From NCBI GenBank assembly GCA_018242765.1, contig JAFEBH010000017.1:119307-183306 (forward strand): a stretch of DNA of 64,000 nucleotides, read 5' to 3'. The DNA is from Nitrospira sp. GTDB taxonomy: Bacteria; Nitrospirota; Nitrospiria; Nitrospirales; Nitrospiraceae. A program made the position numbers and the translations under genes. The notes beneath the pieces were generated by a model. The model saw only the letters and a program-made list of their open reading frames with translations, was not told the DNA's origin and did not search any database. The first letter of the stretch is position 1; each line of letters begins with the position of its first letter. Shown one piece after another: positions 31,719 through 40,881 of the stretch.

Positions 31719-33080
31719 ATGAAGCTCGCGAGTATTCGGCGGCATATGATCAGTCTGCTTGCGCTGATGTGGTTGATCCCACTTCATGAGGTTGCGTTTT
31801 CCGGAGCAGAGCCCGGTATTCAAGGGATTCAGACACTCTACGATCAGAAAGACTATCAGAAGGTCTTGGAGGAGCTGGCCAAGCTTGACTCGAATACGGT
31901 CGGTGCGCCTGATATTCGCCGACTGAAGATTCGCACATTGTTGAGGCTGGGGAAGCCCAAAGATGCCTTGTCGGATTATGATGATCTTGTTCAATTGTTA
32001 AAACGTGACGATCAATCGATCCTCCAGGAGGTTGCCCTGGCCTTTGTGGTCGTTCTGACTCAGGATATGCGGGAGCAGATGCGTGGTGTGGCCTATACGG
32101 CTCTTAAAGAGTGGCAGAGTCCCGACGCGATTTCCTTTCTGCAAGATGGGCTCAACGATGGATCCGGACTTGTTCGTGCATTGGCTGCGGAAGGGTTGGC
32201 GAAGTTAGATGGGGGCCGCCGATCAGAACGTTTCCGACGGGCCTTGGACGATCAAGCTGCGTTGGTCAAGGAAGCAGTCCTCAAAGGACTAGGAAAGTCT
32301 GGCGATGATTCGGTCATCGGGCTTGTCGAACCGCTGTTGCAAGAACCTGAGGTGCGAGTCCGAGTGGCGGCGGCGGAGGCTCTCTGTCGATTTGGTCGCA
32401 AACAAGGCTGTGCATTGTTGGCGCAATCAGGGAAAGCGCCGAACCCTGACGAGCGAGGTGCAGCGATTCGTGCGTTGGTTGACTTGCAAGGAGCACAGGT
32501 GTTCCCAGTTTTGATTGAGGCCAGCGGGCACAAGCAACCATCGGTGCGTGGGGTGGCTGCTATGGGGCTTGCCCATGTCTCCAAGCCGGAAGCGGGTACT
32601 ATTTTGACTAGGCTTTTGAAGGATCCGCTTCCTCCCGTTCGGTTGGCTGCGGCGGTGAGTCTTGGACAACTCAACGGTTTCGATGTACGCTCTCCGTTGA
32701 GAAAGGCCCTCACGGAGGACCCTGATGCGTCCGTGAGGGCCTTTGTAATCGGGGGATTACTGGAGCAGGGTGAACGGTTTGATGAGTTATCTGGTCCAAT
32801 CTCGGCTCTTGCCAACACGAAGGAACCGGCCGTCAGAACTGCCCTTGCTCGAGCCCTCGCCAGAGCCTCCAAGGAAAACCGAGCCGAAGCTCATGCCACA
32901 GTGAGGTCGTTGTTCGCGGATACGATGCCTCGTGTAAGAATTGCGGCGATTAAGTCTATGGCAAAACTGGATGGCGTAGGTGCCCTTCCGGTTCTGAAGC
33001 AGGGGCTCCATGACGAAGATGACGCGGTTCGTGCAACTGCTGGAGGGGAACTGCTTCACTTGATGCCTATCAGGGAGTAG
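31719..33080 (+). CDS. Secreted HEAT-repeat protein
   Basis: A 453-residue protein with a signal peptide (MISLLALMWLIPLHEVAFSGA). Residues ~35-90 are TPR-like (GIQTLYDQKDYQKVLEELAKL...). From ~110 to the end there are about ten HEAT/PBS-lyase-like repeats (e.g. 'SGLVRALAAEGLAKL', 'EVRVRVAAAEALCRFG', 'PPVRLAAAVSLGQL', 'DAVRATAGGELLHL'). It has no catalytic motif; this type is a protein-interaction scaffold. Encoded within the copper-gene operon, it may organise the periplasmic assembly factors. Confidence 0.8.
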   Translation: MKLASIRRHMISLLALMWLIPLHEVAFSGAEPGIQGIQTLYDQKDYQKVLEELAKLDSNTVGAPDIRRLKIRTLLRLGKPKDALSDYDDLVQLLKRDDQSILQEVALAFVVVLTQDMREQMRGVAYTALKEWQSPDAISFLQDGLNDGSGLVRALAAEGLAKLDGGRRSERFRRALDDQAALVKEAVLKGLGKSGDDSVIGLVEPLLQEPEVRVRVAAAEALCRFGRKQGCALLAQSGKAPNPDERGAAIRALVDLQGAQVFPVLIEASGHKQPSVRGVAAMGLAHVSKPEAGTILTRLLKDPLPPVRLAAAVSLGQLNGFDVRSPLRKALTEDPDASVRAFVIGGLLEQGERFDELSGPISALANTKEPAVRTALARALARASKENRAEAHATVRSLFADTMPRVRIAAIKSMAKLDGVGALPVLKQGLHDEDDAVRATAGGELLHLMPIRE

Positions 33081-33241
33081 TGTCGGTAAACATTGCTCGT
33101 GATCACGACCGGCCTTGTCGTGAGAGAGATTGTAGCAACTCGTGTTAAAAAACTGACTCAGCCCCATCTGTATGACATTCCTCCGTTATGCGATCATACA
33201 ATGATTAGATGGCTGAGGCGAAGCGTAAGGAGTCCTGTCCG

Positions 33242-34087
33242 ATGACTGTTCGATTCTGGGTTGGTACAGCAACGTTCAGCATTCTGTTCAACACGTTTCT
33301 TCTCGTGGCGGCCGCCCAGTCGTTGCAGATTGTGATTGCACCGCCGAAGGGGAAGGACCGTACACCAATGGTTGAAATCCCGGCTGGTTCATTCCCCATG
33401 GGAGTGCCGCCAGGTGATCGAGATGGAGGGCGAGACGAGTATCCACGTCACGAGGTTTTCTTGGATCCGTTCTTGATCGACCAATTCGAAGTGACGAACG
33501 GTCGCTATGTCGAATTTGTCAAAAGCACCGGCCATCGTATTCCACAGAACCCAACCAATCCTACGAGAAATCTTTGGCAAGGTGACACCATCACAGCATC
33601 ACTTGCTGATCGTCCTGTGATCAATGTTGATTGGTTTGATGCGGAGGCCTATTGCAAATGGGCTGGTAAACGACTTCCCACGGAAGCAGAGTGGGAAAAA
33701 GCAGCCAAAGGGACATCCGATCGACGGTTCCCCTGGGGGAATGTCGAGCCAACCGCAAAACATCTGAATTACAACCAGCGGTGGATCGGCGAGAAGACGC
33801 TCATGCCCGTAGGGAGTTACGAGGCGGGAAAGAGTCCCTATGGCGTATATGACATCGTCGGCAATGTGTGGGAATGGGTAAACGACTGGTATGATGCGCG
33901 ATACTATGAGAAGAGTCCGTCCAAAAATCCGACAGGTCCTCAGGAAGGCACGAAGAAGGTGATTCGCGGAGCGGGCTGGCAGAATGAAACGCCGACCGTC
34001 CGCATCTTTACGCGTGTCGACAGTGATCCGACGATGCGCAATGAGTCGACCGGCTTTCGCTGCGCAGCCGATGCTGGCATAAACTGA
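33242..34087 (+). CDS. Secreted SUMF1-fold protein 4
   Basis: A 281-residue protein with signal peptide (WVGTATFSILFNTFLLVAAAQS) and SUMF1 motifs: 'MVEIPAGSFPMGVPPGDRDGG', 'HEVFLDPFLIDQFEVTNGRYVEFV', 'VDWFDAEAYCKWAGKRLPTEAEWEKAAKG', 'FPWGNV', 'SPYGVYDIVGNVWEWVNDWYDARYY', 'VIRGAGWQNE', 'GFRCAAD'. ATG at 33242 is chosen over 33209 because AAGGAG lies 9 nt before it. The FGE active Cys pair is missing. Last plus-strand gene of the oxidase-2 set. Confidence 0.8.
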   Translation: MTVRFWVGTATFSILFNTFLLVAAAQSLQIVIAPPKGKDRTPMVEIPAGSFPMGVPPGDRDGGRDEYPRHEVFLDPFLIDQFEVTNGRYVEFVKSTGHRIPQNPTNPTRNLWQGDTITASLADRPVINVDWFDAEAYCKWAGKRLPTEAEWEKAAKGTSDRRFPWGNVEPTAKHLNYNQRWIGEKTLMPVGSYEAGKSPYGVYDIVGNVWEWVNDWYDARYYEKSPSKNPTGPQEGTKKVIRGAGWQNETPTVRIFTRVDSDPTMRNESTGFRCAADAGIN

Positions 34088-34116
34088 TAGAGACGCGATC
34101 GGTCCTGTTCGGCACC

Positions 34117-34725
34117 CTACATGCCGGGTGCAGTTGGCTCAGGCGTTCCTGGTTTATTGAAATCTTCCAATGGTTGAAAGTTGAGGGGAAGGTTGAATAG
34201 TGAATCGGGAACCGAGCGCATCTTGACGTGCTGGTATTCCATGATCCAACTTCCGTCTTTTCTTGCCAGCTTCATGGGGAAGTGAATGTCCGTCGCGACC
34301 CATTGATAGTAGACATCAACCTGCTCGCCTTGTTTCGTTGTGACTTCGTAGAGGATCGTCGGATGTCCTTCCCTGACTTCCTGACCGATCTCCTCCCGAG
34401 ATACCTCGCCCGGCAATGTTTCACTCACTCTGAGATCCTGTTCAGCACTGTAAGGAATGGTTTTGAAATGCTTCATCCTGGATAGTAACAACCAGACGAC
34501 GTGCTTATCTTTCCGCACGATGCTGACATTGACCGGTCCCATCGTATGGTGCTCAATGCGCCACATATTGTCGCGGTAATAGACGTTGGATTTTCGTGAT
34601 CTCCCATCGATTTTGGTGATCTGGTCGGCAGTAAACTCCATGGCCTTGACCGGAAGGGCTGGGAGTAGAAGACTGCAAGGAATTAGAAGAGTGAGCCATC
34701 TCAGGGGCACGATAACTCCTCTCAT
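34117..34725 (-). CDS. Secreted LolA/DUF4412-like protein, paralogue 3
   Basis: A 202-residue protein with a signal peptide (LRWLTLLIPCSLLLPALPVKA-M) and a LolA-like domain: FTADQITKIDGRSRKSNVYYRDNMWRIEH, HVVWLLLSRMKHFKTIPY, SETLPGEVSREEIGQEVREGHPTILYEVTT, 'YYQWVATDIHFPMKLARKDGSWIMEY'. Closest to 16429-17040. Start at 34725 overlaps the stop of a seven-codon leader ORF (see next feature). Lies on the minus strand with the SUMF1 gene 34805 upstream, mirroring the arrangement at 18422-19961. Confidence 0.65.
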   Translation of the reverse strand: MRGVIVPLRWLTLLIPCSLLLPALPVKAMEFTADQITKIDGRSRKSNVYYRDNMWRIEHHTMGPVNVSIVRKDKHVVWLLLSRMKHFKTIPYSAEQDLRVSETLPGEVSREEIGQEVREGHPTILYEVTTKQGEQVDVYYQWVATDIHFPMKLARKDGSWIMEYQHVKMRSVPDSLFNLPLNFQPLEDFNKPGTPEPTAPGM

Positions 34726-34745
34726 AGGGACTGGTCCATTTTCAT
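34722..34745 (-). CDS. Seven-residue leader peptide (MKMDQSL)
   Basis: On the minus strand an AAGGAG ribosome site is followed after 7 nt by ATG AAA ATG GAC CAG TCC CTA TGA, whose stop overlaps the start of the LolA-like gene (ATGA). The main ORF has no ribosome site of its own at proper distance, so the minigene may supply ribosomes by coupling. Small and therefore uncertain. Confidence 0.35.
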   Translation of the reverse strand: MKMDQSL

Positions 34746-34804
34746 TTGAAATCTCCTTCGATCGTGAAAAGATCATTCATCAACCTGTCCATGCAAATTA
34801 GCAA

Positions 34805-35704
34805 CTAGTTGGCACTCTTAATCGAGGGGCGTGTGCAGCGGAATCCGATCGTTGCCGAACGTTGATCGGGAGATGCGCCCCCTCTTGTCGCGGTTCTGAG
34901 CATGATCCTGGCACTCTTCCATGAACCACCACGGACGCCCTTGTACCGGCCGGTGGCGGGGCCCGGCGGGTTGCGTTCCGGCATATAGGCATAGTAGTCG
35001 GGGCCAAACCAGTCTTGCACCCACTCCGCCACGTTTCCGGCCATATGGTGCAGCCCGTAGGGACTCTTGCCCTGATCGAGGGAATCGACGGCGGCCAGAA
35101 TGGGGATCTCATGCACATGATGTTGTCCAAACATCGCGAGGGAGGAGCCTGGGGTGGTCTCACCCCAGGGGAACAAATAGCCTTCTGCCCCTCGCGCCGC
35201 TTTTTCCCATTCGGCTTCTGTCGGTAGTCTCGCATTCCTTGCTGCGCAGAATTCCTTTGCTTCAGTCCACGTGACATAGAGCACCGGCCAGCGTGCCAGG
35301 GTTTCGTCGGGAATGGAGTGGATCGTGATGACATGCCAGAGGAGTTTCTGTAATTCATCCGATGGATGATGGTTTCGTTGGTGTAAGAAGATTAGATATT
35401 CGCCGAGACTCACTTCATCGCGATCGATTTCATAGGTGTCTAACCAGACTTGATGTTGGGGAAGTTCCGTATCGTCAAAGGGAGTCCAGTTACCATAAGG
35501 CGAAGTTGAAACGTGCTTGCTGCCATAGAAAAAGGTGCCGGCTGGGACTGTAACCATCGGAGATGGTCGGGCGAGATTCGCAATGCCGGTTAAGTGGAGA
35601 GCCAATTCCGGTGAGGGTTTTGATCCTGCCTGTGTGAGCGTGGAGTTTCCAATCATGACGAGGAAGGTCAAGACGGTCATGAGCCATATACGACACTCCA
35701 GCAT
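34805..35704 (-). CDS. Secreted SUMF1-fold protein 5
   Basis: A 299-residue protein, paralogue of 19062-19961, with a signal peptide (IWLMTVLTFLVMIGNSTLTQAGS). Motifs: 'MVTVPAGTFFYGSKHVS', 'HQVWLDTYEIDRDEVSLGEYLIFL', 'YVTWTEAKEFCAARNARLPTEAEWEKAARG', 'LFPWGETTPGSSLAMFGQHHVHEIPI', 'SPYGLHHMAGNVAEWVQDWFGPDYY', 'VRGGSWKSA', 'GFRCTRP'. Both of this pair have an 'LAMFGQ-HVHEIPI' loop with two His not found in the other four. ATG at 35704 is preferred as the signal-peptide start. No FGE Cys pair. Confidence 0.8.
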   Translation of the reverse strand: MLECRIWLMTVLTFLVMIGNSTLTQAGSKPSPELALHLTGIANLARPSPMVTVPAGTFFYGSKHVSTSPYGNWTPFDDTELPQHQVWLDTYEIDRDEVSLGEYLIFLHQRNHHPSDELQKLLWHVITIHSIPDETLARWPVLYVTWTEAKEFCAARNARLPTEAEWEKAARGAEGYLFPWGETTPGSSLAMFGQHHVHEIPILAAVDSLDQGKSPYGLHHMAGNVAEWVQDWFGPDYYAYMPERNPPGPATGRYKGVRGGSWKSARIMLRTATRGGASPDQRSATIGFRCTRPSIKSAN

Positions 35705-36000
35705 ACAATCGCATCCAAGAGTCTCATCGTTGGGCCGGAAGGCGTTGCACGATAAGCTCGGCACCGATGACTGGCCGTCGCTCAGCCGTGGCCGAGGAGT
35801 GTCAGTTTACCACAGAGATTCACAGGCCTGCATCTGGATGGTTCAGTCGTTGTCGTGAAGGATATGTGCGCAAGATACGCCCATTCATCATTGTATTGAG
35901 ATGCATCGAAACACTTGGGTACGATCTACGCTTGGTTAGAAACAAGGCTGGTTGAACCTCTCTGCGTCCGGGGAACGGTTATTGATGGAAGGAGTATCAC

Positions 36001-37035
36001 ATGATCCGCTATCGGTCGTCGAAGTCATTGTACCCGTGTTTCTCTGCATTGTGTGTAGGGCTTGTCTCATTGACGTGCGCGTATCCCCTCATGGGTGAAA
36101 CGATACCACTCAGCCAGGATGTGTTTCAGCGAGCCAGACAGGTGACGGTTGGAATTCTGGCGGACACCCAAGATGAACGAACGCCGGCGAAGCCCGGGAA
36201 GGTCGCTGTGCGAGGTACCGGATTTCATCTGCGAGACGGGTACGTGGTCACCGCCAGACATGCCGCGGAAAAGCATGACCCGACAACCGGCACCCTCATC
36301 CAGAAACGAATCCGCATTCTGACGAATGATCTGCACGAACTTCCCGCCGATCTCGTGGGTGACAGTGCATTTATGGATGTCGTGCTCTATCGCGTGGCCG
36401 AACCGCACCGTTCAAAACTGCAGACCGGAACCTCATTTGTCACCGGGGACGTATTACCTGGAATGGAGGTCTTCACGGTCGGTTATCCGCTTGGCTGGGG
36501 GCCGACCATGGCATTCGGCAGGCTTGGGAATACCAATACGTTTCTCCAAACGGTTGACACCCGTTTGATTCAGGCTGATCTGTCGGCATGCAGCGGCAAT
36601 TCAGGAGGCGGACTCTTCAACGGGCAAGGAGAGATTGTGGGAATCGTGCATGCGGTGATTCAGACTGATAAGGAAGAAACACAGAGCTATTGTAGCCGTA
36701 TGGCATTCGCGATCCCAGGTATTCTCGCCGAGCGGATCGTCAACGCGACACTCTCTGGGAAACCGCTCGCCTTCTCCAAGCTTGGTCTCCATCTGACTTC
36801 GGTCAAGGATGGCACGAGGCTGCGCGTGGCTGTGAAGGATGTCGCCGAACCGGCCAAAGCGGCAGGTCTGCAGAAACATGATATTTTGCTGGCCATCGAG
36901 GATACGGAGATCCTTGATGCCGCTCAGTTAAAGAATTTTTTGATCGAGCGCACGACCCCAGGTCAGGAGGTGTCCATCAAAGTCCGCCGAGTTGATGCAG
37001 ATCTCACATTTCATGTTGTGCTGAGCGGTGGGTAA
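36001..37035 (+). CDS. Secreted HtrA-like serine protease with PDZ domain
   Basis: A 344-residue protein with signal peptide (LYPCFSALCVGLVSLTCAYPLMGE). Trypsin-like S1C domain: H87 in 'VVTARHAA', D126 in 'FMDVVLYRV', S201 in 'CSGNSGGGLF'; the Asp-His-Ser triad is complete. Residues ~255-344 form a PDZ domain (LGLHLTSVKDGTRLRVAVKDVAEPAKAAGLQKHDILLAIEDTEI...). Periplasmic quality control or regulated proteolysis is the usual role of this family. GGAAGGAG lies before the ATG. It separates the SUMF1/LolA minus-strand pair from the two-component genes. Confidence 0.85.
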   Translation: MIRYRSSKSLYPCFSALCVGLVSLTCAYPLMGETIPLSQDVFQRARQVTVGILADTQDERTPAKPGKVAVRGTGFHLRDGYVVTARHAAEKHDPTTGTLIQKRIRILTNDLHELPADLVGDSAFMDVVLYRVAEPHRSKLQTGTSFVTGDVLPGMEVFTVGYPLGWGPTMAFGRLGNTNTFLQTVDTRLIQADLSACSGNSGGGLFNGQGEIVGIVHAVIQTDKEETQSYCSRMAFAIPGILAERIVNATLSGKPLAFSKLGLHLTSVKDGTRLRVAVKDVAEPAKAAGLQKHDILLAIEDTEILDAAQLKNFLIERTTPGQEVSIKVRRVDADLTFHVVLSGG

Positions 37036-37070
37036 TAGCCATCCGTCTTTCGGTATGTGCTGACCTCAAC

Positions 37071-37095
37071 GACCGGAGTACGGTCCGCTCCGGTC
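37071..37095 (+). terminator. Hairpin after the protease gene
   Basis: GACCGGAG (37071-37078) and CTCCGGTC (37088-37095) form an 8-bp perfect stem with a 9-nt loop. There is no T-run after it, so termination is only a guess. Confidence 0.4.
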
Positions 37096-37436
37096 TTGAA
37101 AGCTTGAGAGGAGGTCATTAGCCTGGGTTCTCCCCCGTATCGGGTGAAGGACCACCACTGCCGTCAACATACTCTCTCTCTGGGCACAGACTTATATCAC
37201 TTCAATGGCCAGGTTGTTCAGGTTTTTGTCTCTCCCTGAAGATGGGCGGCCAAAAGCGTTCGGTATCGATCACCACTTCACCAGCCCTGTCGGCCCGATA
37301 GTGCGGTGATGACCGATTCAGGCTATGCGTACTTGCCGGGTGAAGTCTGCCAGGGGTGTCGCATCGCGCTGTTTCGCCCCCCTGGAGTTTTCCTGTGTGC
37401 GATGCGTAAAATACAGCATTCTTGGGCGAGGAGTCG
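37096..37436. other. Intergenic region before the kinase gene
   Basis: About 340 nt with no credible gene. A minus-strand open frame (37202-37507) has the stretch GEVVIDTERFWPPIF, which could be the tail of a lost gene, but it has no start signal or recognisable family. Confidence 0.35.
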
Positions 37437-39473
37437 ATGAGAATTCGGACCATTCGCGGGCGCATTGTATGGGCGATTGTGTTGGTCGGCTGTATTCCCC
37501 TGGTCATCGGACTTGCATTAGCCTATGTCTCGGGGATGCAGTCTCTTCGAGATGTAATCGGGGGCAATCTCCAAGCAATTGCAGTCCAAGTCGCCGATCG
37601 AGTGACCATGCTGATCCAAGCCGAAGTGCAAAGTGTCAGATTGCTCGGGTCCGCGCCGTTGCGTGTGCGTCAGCCGGTTGAAGCGGCCAACCGAGCCTAT
37701 CCACTGGATTACGATCGAGCCCAACACCTTCTTTCGGTACGCATGCAGGTATGGGAGGAAGGGGGGGAGGGGGCGGATCGTCTTCTGGATGCCGAATTGT
37801 CACGATTTCTTCTCGACACGAAGGTTCGTGGGGGCGATAAGGTTGTAGGCCTGCTGATTGTGGACCAATACGGGGGACTGGTCGCAGCCAGCTCGGAACC
37901 GGACCATTACTTTTTCGGAGATGAATCCTGGTGGAAAGCGCTTCATGCAGGGAACGGGGATCAGGCACACATTACCAGCCTGATTCCTGAACATGAAGGG
38001 TCGTTTCGGTCTCCTGAGGAGACGATCGATATCGCGGTACCGATTCTTGATGAGCGTCAGCATATCGTCATCGGAGCTGTCAAAGCGTCGTATCGATTCG
38101 ACACGCTCCTCGCCATGATCAAAGAGATTCGCATCGGACAAACTGGACATGCCATGCTGTTTGACGCTGCCGGCAATCCGCTTGTTTGTTCGATCCTGCC
38201 GAGACAGGCGCACCGTATACCTGGTCAGCTCATGGCGATGGTCGTGTCATCGGAGCCAGGTTGGGGCATCGCGGAGGATGATGGACATGGTGCGACCGAT
38301 ACGGTCGTGGGATATGCACCTGTGTCCAAATTGAGTTTGCCTGAAAATCCATGGCACGTTTTTGTGCGTCAGCAGCCAGCAGAAAGTTACGCTCCGATTC
38401 GGGATCAGTTGCGGAATTTGGCTATGATCGCCTTGGTGATGTTTGGACTGCTCTGGGCGATCAGCCGATATGTTGCGACGCGTATTGCTCGTCCAATTCA
38501 AATTCTCCACAGTGGCGTTGAAGCGATCAGCCAAGGCACGTATGACCGTCCGCTGAACATCCATACCGGGGATGAGTTCGAGGAATTAGCAGCTGCCGTG
38601 CATCGGATGGCCGACCGCCTGATGGCTTCCCGGGCTGAGCTCGAAGAGCTCAATAAGGATTTGGCTCGCCGTGTGAAAGAAAAGACTGAAGAGGTCACCC
38701 GGCATATGCGGAGCCTTGAGTTAGCGGAACGTCTGGCCACTCTGGGGAAAGTCGCCAGCGGGATTGCGCATGAGGTCAATAATCCTCTAGGGATCATATT
38801 AAATCGCATCGAATGCATAGAGGCCGATGCGACGCGGTCGACGATCCCCATCGAGGTACGGCGGGATCTGGTGGCGGTCAAAGCTCAGGCTGAACGCATT
38901 TCCAGGGTCACGAAAAGTATTCTGACTTTTTCGCGCGGATCGGTGTCGACATTAAAGCCTATCGATGTGAATTGTGTCGTGCGCTCCTGTGTTGCCATTG
39001 CCGGTGAACGGGTTTCGGCTCTTTCTATGGGGCTTCAAGCCAGGCTTGCCCCATTACTACCGTTTATCATGGGCGATCGTGATCGATTGGAGACGGTCAT
39101 TCTCAACTTAATCAACAACGCGATTGATGCGGTCAGTCCGTCGGGGAGGGCTGGCATCGTGACGGTTCGAACAAGACCCATACAAATGGACGGAAGGCTC
39201 GGGGTCGAAATGGTCGTATCCGACAACGGCCCCGGTATCGCGAGCGACATCATTGGGCGAGTCTTTGACCCATTTTTCAGTACCAAGCCGGCGGGCCAGG
39301 GAACCGGGTTGGGGTTATTTCTGGCCTACGGGATCGTCTCAGATCACCGGGGTCGGATTGAGGTCAAGAACGGAGAGATCGGCGCGTTGTTCTCAGTTGC
39401 CTTACCGGCGGTAGGCTGTGAAGCGTCGGTCGAGGAAGAGGGAATATGGGAATCACAGGCAAAATTCTCATAG
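37437..39473 (+). CDS. Membrane sensor histidine kinase
   Basis: A 678-residue kinase. TM1 at ~11-31 (IVWAIVLVGCIPLVIGLALAY), a ~270-residue periplasmic sensor of dCache type (LLIVDQYGGLVAASSEPDHYFFGDESWW..., 'ETIDIAVPILDERQHIVIGAVKASY'), TM2 at ~325-342 (LAMIALVMFGLLWAIS), HAMP (RIARPIQILHSGVEAISQGTYDRPL), coiled coil, HisKA with H445 in 'GIAHEVNNPLGIILNRIE', and HATPase with N-box 'NLINNAIDAV', G1 'DNGPGIA', F-box 'FDPFFSTKP', G2 'GQGTGLGLFL'. NtrB/DctB-like. Start ATG 37437 follows GAGGAG. It overlaps the response-regulator gene by 28 nt and should phosphorylate it. Confidence 0.9.
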   Translation: MRIRTIRGRIVWAIVLVGCIPLVIGLALAYVSGMQSLRDVIGGNLQAIAVQVADRVTMLIQAEVQSVRLLGSAPLRVRQPVEAANRAYPLDYDRAQHLLSVRMQVWEEGGEGADRLLDAELSRFLLDTKVRGGDKVVGLLIVDQYGGLVAASSEPDHYFFGDESWWKALHAGNGDQAHITSLIPEHEGSFRSPEETIDIAVPILDERQHIVIGAVKASYRFDTLLAMIKEIRIGQTGHAMLFDAAGNPLVCSILPRQAHRIPGQLMAMVVSSEPGWGIAEDDGHGATDTVVGYAPVSKLSLPENPWHVFVRQQPAESYAPIRDQLRNLAMIALVMFGLLWAISRYVATRIARPIQILHSGVEAISQGTYDRPLNIHTGDEFEELAAAVHRMADRLMASRAELEELNKDLARRVKEKTEEVTRHMRSLELAERLATLGKVASGIAHEVNNPLGIILNRIECIEADATRSTIPIEVRRDLVAVKAQAERISRVTKSILTFSRGSVSTLKPIDVNCVVRSCVAIAGERVSALSMGLQARLAPLLPFIMGDRDRLETVILNLINNAIDAVSPSGRAGIVTVRTRPIQMDGRLGVEMVVSDNGPGIASDIIGRVFDPFFSTKPAGQGTGLGLFLAYGIVSDHRGRIEVKNGEIGALFSVALPAVGCEASVEEEGIWESQAKFS

Positions 39474-40852
39474 TCGATGACGAGCGTGAGGCGTTGGAGA
39501 ATTGTCGTCGAATTTTGAGTCGAGTGTCGTATGACTGCCTGGTGACTGCTGATCCGGCCGATGCGCTTGACATGATCGAGCGGGAACGGCCTGGCCTTGT
39601 GATGACGGATCTGAGAATGCCGAAGTTGGATGGTATTGAGGTGTTGGCCGCAGCGAAGCGGATGGATCCGGCGGTTCTTGTAGTCCTTTTGACGGCGCAT
39701 GCAACCGTCGACACGGCTGTGACGGCCATGAGATATGGAGCGTTTGATTACATTACGAAACCCTTTACCAGCGATGAACTTGTGCAAGTGGCACGGCGGG
39801 CTTTCGAATCCATGCCGGTGAGCTCTATCGCGACTCGTCCCGCTTTGACAATGGAACGATCGCCGGCGAGTTTGTTGGAGGAGGCGCCTCTGCTGGTCGG
39901 GAACAGTGTTGCGATGAGGGAAGTGCTGACGATGATCAATAAGGTGGCGCCGACCGATTCCAATATTCTGGTGTACGGAGAAAGCGGGACGGGGAAGGAA
40001 ATGATCGCGCGTCTGATCCATGAATCAAGTCTTCGGGCTCAGTGTCCGTTCATCCCCGTCGACTGCGTTTCCCTACAGGACTCTCTCTTGGAAACCGAAC
40101 TGTTTGGCCATGAGAAAGGGGCGTTCACCGGGGCTCATGTATCAAAGGTCGGCCTGTTCGAGGCGGCCGACGGTGGAACAATTTTTTTGGATGAGGTCAG
40201 CGGGATGAGTGCGAACCTCCAAGCTCGGCTGCTGCGTGTCCTACAAGAAAGGCATGTGCGACGGGTCGGTGGGACTAGATTCACCTCGCTGAATGTCCGC
40301 GTGATCGCAGCTTCGAATCAAAACCTAGAAGAGCAATGTCGTCGAGGCGCATTTCGTGAAGATCTTTACTACAGGCTGAATGTGATCCCTTTAAATCTTC
40401 CGCCGCTTAGAGATCGGGGGGGGGATATTCTCTTACTGGCCAACGAGTTTCTCACGAGGTTTGCACAACAGGTTCGATCAGATTTCGGCACGATCCCGAC
40501 CATCGATCCATCCGCCGCCGACCTGTTGATGCGATACGCCTGGCCGGGCAATGTGAGGGAATTGCAAAATGTCATGGAACGAGCCGCTGTCCTGGTTGAG
40601 GGGCCTACGGTGACCAGTACGCATCTGCCGGAGCGATTACTGAGCCTGGCGGAGCGAGACACCTTACAGCAAGAATCGACTTCGTTCAAACAGGCTAAGC
40701 AGCAGGCGGTGGAATCTTTTGAGCGGAGTTTCCTGGTCGATCTCCTGAGACGGAACGATGGGCATATGGGGAGGGCGGCACGTGAAGCAGGAGTAGATCG
40801 AAAAACGATCGAGCGGATGGTCAAGAAGCACGGCTTGCGGGGGTTATTTTGA
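39446..40852 (+). CDS. NtrC-family sigma-54-dependent response regulator
   Basis: A 468-residue activator. Receiver domain with phospho-acceptor D55 ('VMTDLRMPKLDG'), K-containing 'DYITKPF'; AAA+ domain with Walker A 'GESGTGKE' (~173-180), sigma-54 contact loop G225-A-F-T-G-A230, Walker B 'GTIFLDEV', 'RRVGG' and 'WPGNVRELQN'; Fis-type HTH at the C-terminus (NDGHMGRAAREAGVDRKTIERMVKKHG). All elements needed to open sigma-54 promoters are present. Near-consensus sigma-54 promoters lie before oxidases 1 and 2, and the gene is directly upstream of oxidase 3, so these are its probable targets. Confidence 0.92.
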   Translation: MGITGKILIVDDEREALENCRRILSRVSYDCLVTADPADALDMIERERPGLVMTDLRMPKLDGIEVLAAAKRMDPAVLVVLLTAHATVDTAVTAMRYGAFDYITKPFTSDELVQVARRAFESMPVSSIATRPALTMERSPASLLEEAPLLVGNSVAMREVLTMINKVAPTDSNILVYGESGTGKEMIARLIHESSLRAQCPFIPVDCVSLQDSLLETELFGHEKGAFTGAHVSKVGLFEAADGGTIFLDEVSGMSANLQARLLRVLQERHVRRVGGTRFTSLNVRVIAASNQNLEEQCRRGAFREDLYYRLNVIPLNLPPLRDRGGDILLLANEFLTRFAQQVRSDFGTIPTIDPSAADLLMRYAWPGNVRELQNVMERAAVLVEGPTVTSTHLPERLLSLAERDTLQQESTSFKQAKQQAVESFERSFLVDLLRRNDGHMGRAAREAGVDRKTIERMVKKHGLRGLF

Positions 40853-40881
40853 CCGAGTCGGAAAGGTTGTCATTGTCAATG

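Noticed and set aside
34100..34125. GGCAC-N7-GC match resembling a sigma-54 promoter
   Set aside because: It would point into a convergent gene; the -12 box is ATGC and the match likely arises by chance.
37202..37507. Minus-strand 101-codon open frame before the kinase gene
   Set aside because: No start signal or recognisable domain; overlaps the kinase start.
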